From contig CM033404.1 of the NCBI GenBank assembly GCA_019426215.1, positions 6,014,001 to 6,078,000 of the forward strand: a stretch of DNA of 64,000 bases. The letters run 5' to 3'. Under the pieces are notes generated by a model that did no database searches, was not told where the DNA came from, and saw only the letters and a list, made by a program, of their open reading frames with translations. The DNA comes from Buddleja alternifolia. Lineage: Eukaryota; Streptophyta; Magnoliopsida; Lamiales; Scrophulariaceae. The position numbers and the translations under genes were made by a program. Below are positions 12,956 through 23,065 of the stretch, one piece after another (position 1 is the stretch's first letter; each line of letters starts with the position of its first letter).

Positions 12956-13533
12956 TGATGAGATTAGTGTGGAGACACAAATCAAAAAAGGAAATGGATG
13001 TCATACATGACCTATGCATGACCTATCCATTGGCAAATGTCATGGATGACATATGAACCAACTTGCAAAAGAATTGATGGCCAAGATTAATGCAAAAGAA
13101 TGGAAAACATGGGTTCAATCTTGTGGGCTTGGAAATTGCCTATAAATAGAGGGCCATTTCTTCATTTGTAATCACACCAACCAAAGAGAGCAAGATAGAA
13201 TAGGAGGCATAAGTGTGTAGTGAGTTAGGAGCAATTTATTGTGAGAGATAAATTGTGGGTTACGGGAAACACTTGTGGGTTTTTTCTTTTGGGGAAATAC
13301 AAAGGGGTTGGGAGAGTGTTCTATATAACTTAGAGAGTGGTTGTACAAAAGTAGTTTTCTTGAGTTTGTCTATAAACTCAAGTGTGTATTTTGTACCGGT
13401 AAAATTCTCTCTTAGTGGAAGAACTGAAACTCTGGTGGACGTAGGCAAATTGCCGAACCACGTAAATCTGTTGTCTCATTTTCTTGCTTTGATTCTTACT
13501 TTTAAGTTCTTTTATGCGCGTTGATTCCTAACA
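12956..13533 (+). repeat. 5' LTR of the Copia element (578 bp)
   Basis: It starts TGATGAGATTAG and ends GATTCCTAACA. A TATAAATA box is at 13141-13148. It carries an 11-bp direct duplication (CATGACCTATG) that the 3' LTR lacks. By eye it differs from the 3' LTR at about 16 positions. Confidence 0.93.
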
Positions 13534-13535
13534 AC

Positions 13536-13547
13536 TGGTATCAGAGC
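13536..13547 (+). other. Primer-binding site of the Copia element
   Basis: TGGTATCAGAGC, complementary to the 3' end of initiator tRNA-Met, two bases after the 5' LTR. This is the standard first-strand priming site of plant Copia elements. Confidence 0.9.
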
Positions 13548-13576
13548 ACGGGTTACAGCAATTCGTGTACGAATCA

Positions 13577-14638
13577 ATGGCGTCTGAAGATGGTAAAGTA
13601 AGGATAGACAAGTTCGATGGAAAGGATTTCGGATTCTGGAGGATGTAGATAGAGGACTATCTGTACCAGAAGAAACTCCATGAACCGTTGTCAGGGGAAA
13701 AGCCTGAAAAGATGACGGGGGCAGACTGGGGGTTGTTGGATAGGCAAGCTCTTGGGGTTATTCGGCTGACGTTGGCGAGAAACGTAGCGTTTAACATCCT
13801 GGAAGAGAAAACCACAGCGGGTTTGATGAAGGCGCTGTCCAACATGTATGAGAAGTCATCCGCGTCGAATAAAGTCTACTTGATGAGACGTTTATTCAAT
13901 CTGAGGATGACGGAGGGAGGATCGGTGGCCAATCATATCAACGAGTTCAACATGATCATCACTCAGTTGAGCTCGGTTGATATCAACTTTGAGGACGAGG
14001 TAAAGGCCTTGATTTTATTGTCTTCATTGCCGGAAAGTTGGAGTGCGACGGTAACTGCTGTGAGCAGTTCGTCTGGCCAGAGAAAGTTGAAACTTCAGGA
14101 GATTCGGGATCTGATTCTTAGCGAGGATATTCGCCGGAGGGAATCAGGATATGCTGCATTGAGTGCGGAAAGCAGAGGGAGAGGTTTTCAACGAGGTGGT
14201 CAGAATGGCAGTGGTCGATCCAAATCAAAGGGGCAAGGGAAATCAAAATCGGGCAAGGATGCTGAATGCTGGGGCTGCGGTAAGGAAGGCCATTACAAGA
14301 GGAACTGTCCAGAAAAGGCGGGTCACAGTCATAACCGGGAACATCAAGCAAACGCAGCTGCAGACGATGTCGGAGACGCGCTGGTTTGTTGTGTTGATAG
14401 TCCACTTGACCAATGGGTACTGGATTCAGGTGCGTCGTTCCATGCTACTTCGTGTAAGAATTATCTAACAAATTATACTTCTGAAAAATTTGGAAAGATA
14501 TTTCTTGCAGATGACGTACCCTTGGAAATTGAGGGAAAGGGTGATGTCATGATAACGACGACACAGGGAATACAGTTGAAACTGGAGAATGTCAGGCATG
14601 TTCCTGGGTTGAGAAAGAATTTGATATCGATGGGTTAA
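13577..14638 (+). pseudogene. Copia gag with CCHC zinc knuckle and partial aspartic protease
   Basis: The expected start is the ATG at 13577, just after the primer-binding site. A TAG at 13646-13648 interrupts codon 24. From 13688 an open frame of 316 residues continues in the same frame and ends with TAA at 14636-14638. It shows the UBN2/retrotran-gag fold region, then a basic linker, a CX2CX4HX4C zinc knuckle (14267-14308) and a protease motif DSGASFHAT (from 14423). After the TAA the same frame carries a recognisable pre-integrase segment (GKKSGTLYTTR) to about 14959. Both stops can be explained by C-to-T changes in Gln codons. The product would coat element RNA. Confidence 0.85.
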
Positions 14639-15027
14639 ATTGATAGTGATGGTTTTACCACAGTGTTTGGTGGTGGTGCATGGCAGATCACTAAAGAAAA
14701 TCTGGTGGTGGCTTGTGGTAAGAAGTCGGGGACTTTGTATACTACGAGGAAAATGTGGTGCAAAATGCAAGGACAGAGTCGCAGCAGCGAAGGCAGGTTT
14801 ATGTTGCCGGGTTGGGTAGACATGAAGCCAGTGGGAGCAGTTGCATTGCTGGGGGCAGATCCGTATAGTTCGAGGTCAAGTGGGCATACTCGTGTTGCCA
14901 AGAAGGCGGAAGAACGAGCAAGCCAGGGACCAGGGGGAGACAGAGTTACGGAGGCATGACCACGTGGATAAACCATGAAGGCAGAAAACGGGGCCGAGAG
15001 GGGTTGACTGTGGAGCCGGAAGTCATG

Positions 15028-15421
15028 GGGGCAGGATGCGAAGCCGGGTAGGCAGATTCGTCGAGCCGGGGCAGAAAGCGAAGCCGGGAAGACAGATTCG
15101 CGGAGCTGGGGTTTTGTTGGCGGATAGATCAGACATAGCTAGTGCAGTGGGAGCATTATGCAGATATGTGGGGGATCCGAGTTGCCATTGAAAAACCAAA
15201 AGTGTTGGCGGATGGATCAAGACATAGCTCATGCAGTTGGCAGGGAGCAGATATGTGGGAAGATCCGAGATAGTCAACGGGAAAGTCTTTGGTGTAAGGG
15301 TGTCGCGAGACAGGTTGACCAAAGCGGGAAAGTCTTTGGTGTAAGGATGTCGTGAGACAGGTTGACCAAAGCAGAAAAGTCCTTGGTGTAAGGATGTCGT
15401 GAGACGGGTTGACCAAGGTGG
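15028..15421 (+). repeat. Short tandem repeats in the Copia internal region
   Basis: The non-coding interior contains three kinds of direct repeat. A pair of ~40-bp units (CGAAGCCGGG core) is at about 15030 and 15070. A pair of ~75-bp units (GTTGGCGGAT to GATCCGA) is at about 15115-15180 and 15203-15268. Three 47-bp units (GT.TTGGTGTAAGG) start at 15285, 15332 and 15379. Such arrays replace pol in this element. Confidence 0.85.
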
Positions 15422-15654
15422 TTATCCTCTAGTGAGGAGGAATGCAACGAAAGTTGCGGGGTTGTGAGACATGTTCCGGATCTTGGGAGTAACCTATATC
15501 CAAGGGTCAGTTGGACCGAGATGGATAAGTCACAGTATTCAGGAGTTGGTTGATCACCAAAAGAATAGGGTAGTGGCGAAGGTTCAAAGAAGGGGAACAA
15601 AGTTCAGGAAGAGATTGTGTTTTCAACATTGAGTTTGGTCCCCAAGTGGGAGAT

Positions 15655-16221
15655 TGATGGGATTAGTGTGGAAACACAAATCAAAAAAGAAAATGGATGT
15701 CATGCATGACCTATCCATTGGCAAATGTCATGGATGACATATGAACCAACTTGCAAAAAAATTGATGGCCAAGATTAATGCAAAAGAATGGAAGGCATGG
15801 ATTCAATCTTGTGGGCTTGAAAATTGCCTATAAATAGAGGGCCATTTCTTCATTTGTAATCACACCAACCAAAGAGAGCAAGAGAGAATAGGAGGCATAA
15901 GTGTGTAGTGAGTTAGGAGCAATTTATTGTGAGAGATAAATTGTGGGTTACGGGAAACACTTGTGGATTTTTTCTTTTGGAGAAATACAAAGGGGTTGGG
16001 AGAGTGTTCTATATAACTTAGAGAGTGGTTGTACAAAAGTAGTTTTCTTGAGTTTGTCTATAAACTCAAGTGTGTATTTTGTACCGGTAAAATTCTCTCT
16101 TAGTGGAAGAACGGAAACTCTGGTGGACGTAGGCAAATTGCCGAACCACGTAAATCTGTTGTCTCGTTTTCTTGCTTTGATTCTTATTTTTAAGTTCTTT
16201 TATGTGCGTTGATTCCTAACA
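15655..16221 (+). repeat. 3' LTR of the Copia element (567 bp)
   Basis: It starts TGATGGGATTAG after the purine tract and ends GATTCCTAACA before the CTAAT target duplication. A TATAAATA box is at 15829-15836. Confidence 0.93.
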
Positions 16222-16337
16222 CTAATCACACCACATTCGGACTAGAATTTTCGATTTGTAGTAGCTTTCAAAATCTACGTACAACTCAACTAGAAAAAGA
16301 AGGAAGAAAATATCCAAAAAATTGATTAATTGAGCAC

Positions 16338-16345
16338 TATATAAA
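16338..16345 (+). promoter_or_regulatory. TATA box of MADS pseudogene 3
   Basis: TATATAAA, the duplicate of the box at 10934. It lies 117 bp downstream of the 3' LTR, so the Copia insertion separated this core promoter from its original upstream region. Confidence 0.45.
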
Positions 16346-16385
16346 ATAATACTTAAAACTTCCATTTTGATTCTTCGTTTTAACC

Positions 16386-17717
16386 ATGGCTAGAAAGAAT
16401 AAAGGACGTCAAAATGAATGTCAAAAGAAAGCAATCTTCTCGTGACCTTTTCAAAGCATGGTTTAATGTCGCGGTGCGATCGCGGCCTCCGCGGCCGCGT
16501 CGGGACGGGAACGGCCATCCCCGTTCCATCATTCCAGGCTAACGCGGGAATAGTTGTGGGGCGGATGGGGAGCGGCGATATTGCGGCTGGATTGGTGATA
16601 TCGCGGCCGTTGCGCCGATATCGCGGTGGTCGCGCCGATATCTCGGCCGGAGTGGCTGGAACGGGAGTTGCATAAAGCAGAGAATAAAAAATATATTATT
16701 GCTAAGACCAAAATTTCAGTTATTGGCTGGTCAAAATCATGTACCACCCTACACCTAATTCAACGATTTTGGGTGGATTGGTCCTACAACCTAACTAGCT
16801 CAATTATTGATTATAATCAAGAATTGTGGATATTATTAAATTGTGATTTCCATAATAATACTTTATATGTGGAAATCTTTTATTAACTTCTTGTTTTAAT
16901 ATATACTTAAATTCAAGTTTCAAAAGTAACATAACATACTATTAAAATTTAAAAATGTTAGCATAATAGACTTTTATGATTATATTCACTAATTTAAATA
17001 GTATAATAGTTGTAAAAAAAAATTTCAATTTTTTTACGTAATTTTAGCCAAAAAATTGGGGAACGGCTGCGACCGTTCCACGACGATGCAATGGAACTGG
17101 AACGGTGACCTCCGCGATAGCCACCGCGACCGCGATGCGATCCATGTTTCAAAGCGTCAATCTGGTCTATTCAAGAGAGCAAGCGAGCTTTGCACCCTTT
17201 GTGGTGCTGAAATGGCCATTATCATCTTCTCTCCGGGAAAGAGAGTATTCTCTTTTGGCCACCCAACCGTCGAATCCACCATCGGCCGCTACCTCGCGCC
17301 ACCGCAAACTGCCACCACGCGACAGGCGGAGACCACTGCGTTGCAACTCGTATTGCCCTGTTGGAGTCGGAGAAGAGGCGCGGTGAGGAGCTGAGTCGCT
17401 GGAGGAAAGAGAACCAAGGCGGAGGACGGTGGTGGGAGGTTTCGATTAAGGAGATGGGAGTGAAAGAGCTGGAACATTTGAAGGAGACAATGGAAGATTT
17501 GAGGAAGAATGCTTCTAGGGAGGCGGAGAAGCTGATGGTCGAAAAGGCAGTGGTGGTAGGTTCTTTGCCGCCCTCTTTTCTAGGGGTGGTGCCGGAGGAT
17601 TATAGAGGAGGAGACGGTGACGTAGATGTGGATGCGAGGGTTTCTAGTTCTGCCTTGGGACAACTTTCTATGACTCTACATGAATTTACGCTTGGATTTG
17701 GCCGAACGTTTTTTTAA
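16386..17717 (+). pseudogene. M-alpha MADS-box pseudogene (duplication unit 2), split by a DNA transposon
   Basis: Sister of the pseudogene at 10982. The ATG at 16386 reads into KNKGRQ and then runs out of the MADS frame. The frame from 16418 carries [12 protein letters not shown] and is cut inside the MADS box by a 690-bp element (16457-17146). The gene resumes at 17147 with [23 protein letters not shown] and, without the 2-bp insertion of copy 1, keeps [20 protein letters not shown] frameshift before the LLESEKRR segment is shared with copy 1. The C-terminus then reads in another frame to 17717. It is clearly non-functional as a full MADS protein. Confidence 0.88.
16457..17146. mobile_element. 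690-bp GC-rich-ended non-autonomous DNA transposon inside the MADS box
   Basis: It is flanked by TTTCAAAG (16449-16456 and 17147-17154). The empty site CCTTTTCAAAGCGTC exists in the sister copy near 11048. Termini read CATGG and CCATG. Counting one ambiguous base, the target duplication is 8 bp (hAT-like) or 9 bp (Mutator-like). Both ends hold many CGCGG/CCGCG subterminal motifs while the middle is AT-rich. No transposase frame is present. Confidence 0.88.
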
Positions 17718-17830
17718 GTGCTTGTGTTTAATTTAATTATAATTTCTTGGAAATTTAAATGTTGAGAAGAAAATTGTTGTTATATTATTTCAAATTAATT
17801 GTGTTAAATGTTTTATAATTTTAATGTTTT

Positions 17831-17837
<7 letters not shown>

Positions 17838-17861
<24 letters not shown>

Positions 17862-18066
17862 GAAATGGTTACATCATTACATCGGATGTAGAATCAACAA
17901 TCGTAATCAGCAATTTTCTGTTACAAACTAATAACAACGAGCTACAAATTAGAAACAAAGAACTACTATATAAGTAGAAAAATAACTCATATATCTGGTC
18001 AAATCGAACTCATGGCCTCTAAGTCATGAAGCCTCAATCTTACCACTAGACTAAGACATCATGTAC
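17838..18066 (-). mobile_element. tRNA-derived SINE, complete, minus strand
   Basis: Perfect 14-bp target duplication ATGTTTTCTTATAT at 17824-17837 and 18067-18080. On the minus strand, box A (TAGTCTAGTGG, complement of 18043-18053) and box B (GAGTTCGATTT, complement of 18001-18011) are correctly spaced, as in RNA polymerase III promoters. The 3' end is a TA-rich tail. Related sequence lies in the DUF1005 intron at about 41500-41640. The 2.1-kb duplication boundary falls inside this SINE, so it inserted before the duplication. Confidence 0.88.
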
Positions 18067-18080
18067 ATGTTTTCTTATAT

Positions 18081-20575
18081 GTAATACCTTTAATTATAAT
18101 GAGGTTGTATAAGCAAAAGTTTCATTTACATTTCTCGTGAGTTTTGCTTGTTATTTTTTTTTCCTCCCATTAATCTAAGTACAGTTTCCTCATTAATTTT
18201 GGTGACTTTGGTACCCCTTATGATGAACTCTCGCACTCTTAAATAAACAAGCAATATATATTATTTTGCTTTCAATCGATTGATTATAAGAAGAAAAAAA
18301 AATGGCTAAATCAATGTTATCTACATATTTTGTGCATTCTTGTTTTCACGTCCTGAAATTTGATTAAGCCCTTTGTTATAGGCAATAGGTTATTGTGATG
18401 AGAAAATAAAAGGATAATAGTTTTTATTTTTTCCCGCATTATAGCATATGGTTGTACACCTGTTGTATATATATGTATATGTGTAAAGGGAGCTTTACAC
18501 AATTTTCTTAACAAATGAATTTCATTACAAGCTAATTTTATATTCCCTTAATGTTCTCACTTTAAGTGCACATAGCTGTCTTTACCTAGTTGATTGTCTT
18601 ATTCTCTAGCAAATGAGTGCCTTGCCATGAATGAGTAGTACATGAGTGAGGAGACATTGTTCTATCTATTTCTAAGTAAGTTATATATTAGTTTATTATG
18701 CTCATTATGGAAAACAAGTATAGTACTGAAATTGAAATATGTAGCTCCTTTTTGCTACTTCTAAAAGCAAGCGGCAAGCGAAAGTCGAAAACAAATATTT
18801 TACTGTATGTTAAAATTAATTAATACTAGTAATGAACTTATTCACTTTAATCAAACGGGTCGGATCATCAAATTGTGAACGCGATCTGGAGTAATTACAT
18901 AAATTTAAACTTTCTTTTCTGAATATACAATTAATGAAATTCATTAATTAAGTTAATAATCTAATGTAATTGGATCAAAGTTATTTGCATCAAAAAAACT
19001 TTCTCCCGAATCCTTTTTTTCCTAACAAAAACGGGGAAATTCTAGCCCACTCCCGGCTCGGCCAAACTCATGTGTATTTTTTGAAATAATTTACCAATTA
19101 TATGGCAAGTGTAATACACTCTCCTCGTGACATACACTTGGGTGCGGCCAAGCCGGGTCTAGGCTAGAATTTTCCAACAAAAACGTATGATAACTACTCA
19201 TAATCTTTGAATACATAGAGATCTCTTTGGTGTTGTGACACGTGGTATAAATTGTTTCTATTTGGTATTCTTTTCTTTTTCCAGTTTAATCACTGTATGC
19301 TAAATCTCTGTCATTTCTTCCAACTTTGTATACATCTTTGCTATAGTAGATTAATCTAAGTCATGTCACGGGTACGGGGGTGATATTAAATCCCTATAAC
19401 AACTTTACAATTTATTTGGATAGATATTATTTTCTTACTAACCTAACTCGGGAGAAATTGCTTGTTTGTAATGTTTCTGGCATACTTTGTATATTCTTAA
19501 TGTTCCCACTGTCAGTGCATGATTAAGTTTTGCTTAATTAATTAATATATAGTAGTACATATGAATTTCTTTTAGTTCATCATTCCGATCCCTATTGCTT
19601 CTCCTAAAAGCAAGCACCTAAGTAACAAGTTTTTCACTAGTTACGTCTAAAATTAAAAGGATGGACCAGGATCATTTTATATTAAACATGATCTAGATAA
19701 TTGAATGAATGATATAATCGGAAGCTTTTCTTTCATGAAAAATATAATTTGATCTTAATCAAATTAATTAAAGTTATTTTTGCTTTAGCAATTATTTTCC
19801 CGAATCATCTTTTTCCTAATGAAGATGTATGATAGCTCGACTAACTCTGCATATTTAGATTTTGTTGATGTTATGTGAATCAAGGAGTGCGTGGTTATAA
19901 CTGTTAGTTTATGTCATAAGAGTTGGGCATATACATATATATTTACATATAGTTAAAAAATAGACATCTACATCATTTATTGATTTAAAAATCATTTTTA
20001 TTTAACATATATAATTAATTTAATACATAAGAAAAATCAACTTTAATATCTGGAAAAGCTTGCACAATCTTCATTAGCAATTGCAATTCAGTAACACGTT
20101 TTTCTTTTGCTTTCTCTGCCTACGAACATTTAATTTGTGAAATGACCAATGTTTAAACTAATTACTTTTACATTAATTGCTCAATTTTTACTATAAGTTA
20201 ACAAAACAAGTCGTCTCGTTGGATCAAAAAGTTTAACAAAATTAAATTCTTATCTAAAGCAGACAGGGCGTAATTAGACTAGCACATGTTACATGCACAA
20301 TAGACTCAAATTAAGCATCGTAAAGTGAATAATGCCATGATGGAATAATTAATTTGGTCTAAAAATACGCTTTACATGACAAAACTCTACAAAACATAGC
20401 TGTTACTAGGTCATCATCAACCTGAAATTTCACCCACAAAAATTACTGTATTTAGTTGAGAGGCTAGCTAGTAAATACCAAATCTTCGGTTTTCATTAGG
20501 CAAGAATTAATGTTTCCCCAAGGAAATATTAGATATTCAGAAAGATATTATTATTGCTAATGCGAAAATGATATT
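18081..20575. other. Intergenic DNA with an old tandem duplication and one MITE
   Basis: No gene was recognised. Segments of about 18535-19230 and 19485-19870 resemble each other: both contain AATGTTC.CACT..AGTGCA, then CTAAAAGCAAGC, then a CCCGAATC...TTTTTCCTAA block followed by GTATGATA. They look like a decayed tandem duplication. A 142-bp MITE (19034-19175) interrupts the first copy. A 21-codon frame at 18302 begins MAKSMLSTYF, like a secretion signal, but has no continuation that I can identify. Confidence 0.5.
19034..19175. mobile_element. Mutator-like MITE, 142 bp
   Basis: It is flanked by a perfect 10-bp target duplication AACAAAAACG (19024-19033 and 19176-19185). Terminal inverted repeats start GGGAAATTCTAGCC and GGAAAATTCTAGCC and extend for about 40 bp with mismatches. 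A second copy lies at 49897. There is no coding capacity. Confidence 0.9.
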
Positions 20576-21023
20576 TTTCTGATCAAAATTACTGTCAAAA
20601 ACTCCTCGATATGTAATAAGGCAACGTGTATGTTACAAAGTGAATTCATTCAATTCATGATTATTTGTATGTAATTATGCTGTGTATGTTACAAGTGAAT
20701 TTACTCAATTCATGATTTTTTGTCTCAATAATCAGTATCAATATTAAATTAGACGTTTCTTTTTTGTTGTAATTCTCTTCCTTTATTACATATTCAATCA
20801 ATAATAAATTATAAGTAGGTTGACTATTGCAAGAATCTATCAAATAATTACAGATTAAACTTTGACTTTACCTTAAAATTATAATTAGCTTTCAATAATG
20901 CCAACTAAAACAAACGTTTCAACTTGACAAAATCCATGCAATCAATTAAAAAGATTTTTTAACTCCCAAATCAGGTGTTGAAATGCTAAAACAAAAATAA
21001 ATATCATTAATTTCCAATTCCTC

Positions 21024-21031
21024 TATAAATA
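21024..21031 (+). promoter_or_regulatory. TATA box of MADS gene 4
   Basis: TATAAATA, 105 bp before the ATG at 21129. It is conserved in the duplicate at 28041-28048. Confidence 0.6.
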
Positions 21032-21128
21032 AGAAACATATTTCTTCCATTCTCCCCAAATACTCATTTCTCTCCATCTTTCTTTCCACAAGTAAAAAAA
21101 GGCGAAAAATATAGAAACGAACATCGCC

Positions 21129-21782
21129 ATGGCAAAGAAGCCTAGCATGGGTCGCCAAAAGATCAAAATCCAAAAAATAGAAGTAAAAAATCATCTACAA
21201 GTAACATTTTCCAAACGTCGATCCGGGCTCTTCAAAAAAGCTAGTGAACTTTGCACACTTTGTGGAGTCGAAATTGCCATAATTGTTTTCTCCCCAGCTG
21301 GAAAAGTCTTTTCATTTGGCCACCCTAATGTGGAGTCCATTATAGACAGGTACTTGACCCGAAACCCTAACCCTAATAACTCCATTACCGATCCATTCAA
21401 TCTTGCTGAAGCTCAAAGGAGTGCTAGCGTGAGAGATCTCAACTTGCAACTAGGTCAAATTGTTAATGAATTGGAAATGGAAAGAAAAAGGGGTGAAAAT
21501 TTAGATAATATGAGAAAAACAAATGAAAATCATTATTGGTGGGAATCTCCTGTGTGTAAATTAGGGTTAGAGGAGTTGGAGCAGTTGAAGGAAGCCATGG
21601 AAGAGTTAAAGAAAAATGTGACACTTCAGGGAAGTAAGATGATGAATTCGACGTCAATTTTCGGATCAAATGTTGCTGGAGTTTTCGATCAGTACGAGAG
21701 TAAACCTAATCAAGCAATTTTGGGTTCAAATAGCGGTGCTTCTATTAATAATAATTTTGGATATTGCCATGGATTTTTCTGA
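21129..21782 (+). CDS. Type I (M-alpha, AGL62/AGL61-like) MADS-box protein, 217 aa
   Basis: An intronless nuclear transcription factor. The MADS domain occupies residues 7-66: [49 protein letters not shown] and [16 protein letters not shown], all family-typical. A charged helical stretch runs from about 95 to 165 (RDLNLQLGQ, ERKRGENL, EELEQLKEAMEELKKN) and probably mediates dimerisation. The short Asn/Ser-rich tail ends GYCHGFF. Length is normal for the family. The duplicate at 28150 has decayed, so this copy probably keeps the ancestral function. The start is supported by the TATA box at 21024 and by conservation of the leader. Confidence 0.93.
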   Translation: MAKKPSMGRQKIKIQKIEVKNHLQVTFSKRRSGLFKKASELCTLCGVEIAIIVFSPAGKVFSFGHPNVESIIDRYLTRNPNPNNSITDPFNLAEAQRSASVRDLNLQLGQIVNELEMERKRGENLDNMRKTNENHYWWESPVCKLGLEELEQLKEAMEELKKNVTLQGSKMMNSTSIFGSNVAGVFDQYESKPNQAILGSNSGASINNNFGYCHGFF

Positions 21783-23065
21783 TTGAAGTTTTTATTTATT
21801 TTTGTGGGTTTGCTAGTAGCTCACTAGCTTATGATATATTGTGGACAAATTATTGTTCTTTTTTCTAAATTGCAAGTTCTCTTGGAACGTTATTTGAGGA
21901 CAATAAATAATATACTATTATTTTTCTAACTTTTATTTTTTGACTTATATATTATTATTGATGGATTAAATTCACTCATATGATCCTCTCCTGTCCCAAA
22001 TTAATAGGGCTTTTCTCCCAAATTTATTTGAAATTGTAAACCAAAATAAATTATGTTTTATTTTTTGTTGGTCAACTTGAATGACCATAAGAGCTAGCTA
22101 GGCCCCCTTGGACTAGGGATATTCTGAAGCAGCATTCATCAATGTTTCAACGACATAGAAAATGAAAATTCTATCCAACTTAAAGAAATAAAATTCATGA
22201 ACGAGATATATCTGATTTCTTATAGACTTTCGAACCAAATTAATATATGTCTCGTTATCAATTGACTAAATTTCACTTTACCCTCGTACTCTGGCTTATA
22301 TGATCTCGCATGGTTCACCCAGAGTTCCCCAATTTGATGTTGTAATTATATGATTTTATAGTACTTTAGTCATCAAAGTTACGACCACAATTGATACAAA
22401 TTAAGGGCTAAATTTTCTAAAATTAAATAGTTAAGAGACCAAATTGAAAAAAAATGAATGGGGTCAAGATGTAACCACGATCGTGCGGCACATTTGGCGT
22501 TTGAGGTACTTATATATCTTAAAAATTATCTTCAAATATTATGTAATGGTAGTACCATATCACTAGCTATACGATAACAATATTCAAGATGATTAGTAAC
22601 ACATTGTAATGTCAAGAATGAAATATATAACTTGCATAAGTCCCGATAACAATCTAACTTGTGAATTAGTTCTAGCTTTATCAAGCAAAATTTAAGTAAG
22701 AAAATTGTGACAATTGTTTAAGAAGAACAAATAATACATAGCTAATAGTAGTAAAAAGATAGCGATATGTATACAATTTTCACCGTCCAAATATAAAATA
22801 AATGTCAATAATAGTTGTTCTCAAATAACACAACTCTTCTTCGTGAAATAATTAGAAATTGTACATTGAAATTATATATAAGAATAATTATCACGCTTAA
22901 ATTTAGAAAAAATAATCGTACTACAATGTTATGGGAGGAATTCTAATTAATTTGAAAATTTTGGCATACCTCTAATTATACTGTAAGAGTTGATAACCTA
23001 ATTTGTTTGTCCTTTATGAGCTGTCCTTCAAACTATTCAATAGTTGAGAAATAGAGAAAATTTAT
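21783..23065. other. Downstream flank of MADS gene 4 within D1
   Basis: AT-rich 3' flank with no open frame worth calling. Most of it aligns with 28803-31310 of D2, except about 22090-22195, which D2 lacks, and the foldback insertion that is present only in D2. Confidence 0.5.

Larger units (their letters stand above)
12956..16221 (+). mobile_element. Non-autonomous Copia LTR retrotransposon carrying only gag and a protease fragment (TR-GAG type)
   Basis: The element is flanked by a 5-bp target duplication CTAAT (12951-12955 and 16222-16226). The uninterrupted site is visible in duplication unit 1 near 10818. Both LTRs begin TG and end CA. The primer-binding site TGGTATCAGAGC (13536-13547) matches the initiator methionine tRNA. 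A purine tract AAGTGGGAGA precedes the 3' LTR. The interior is only 2121 bp: gag, a partial aspartic protease and a short pre-integrase stretch. Integrase, reverse transcriptase and RNase H are absent, so the element depends on a partner for movement. It lies about 165 bp upstream of the MADS pseudogene at 16386. Confidence 0.93.
11896..18003 (+). repeat. Tandem segmental duplication, unit 2 (enlarged by two insertions)
   Basis: This second copy of the 9779-11895 unit is 6108 bp long. Removing the Copia element with one TSD (3271 bp) and the GC-rich DNA element with one TSD (698 bp) leaves about 2139 bp, against 2117 bp for unit 1. Most small differences are indels in AT-rich tracts, for example the (TA)n at about 12175-12196. 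Confidence 0.9.

Noticed and set aside
14663..14959. 98-codon frame after gag as a separate gene
   Set aside because: It is the continuation of the Copia polyprotein frame (pre-integrase part) beyond a stop codon, followed by repetitive non-coding sequence.
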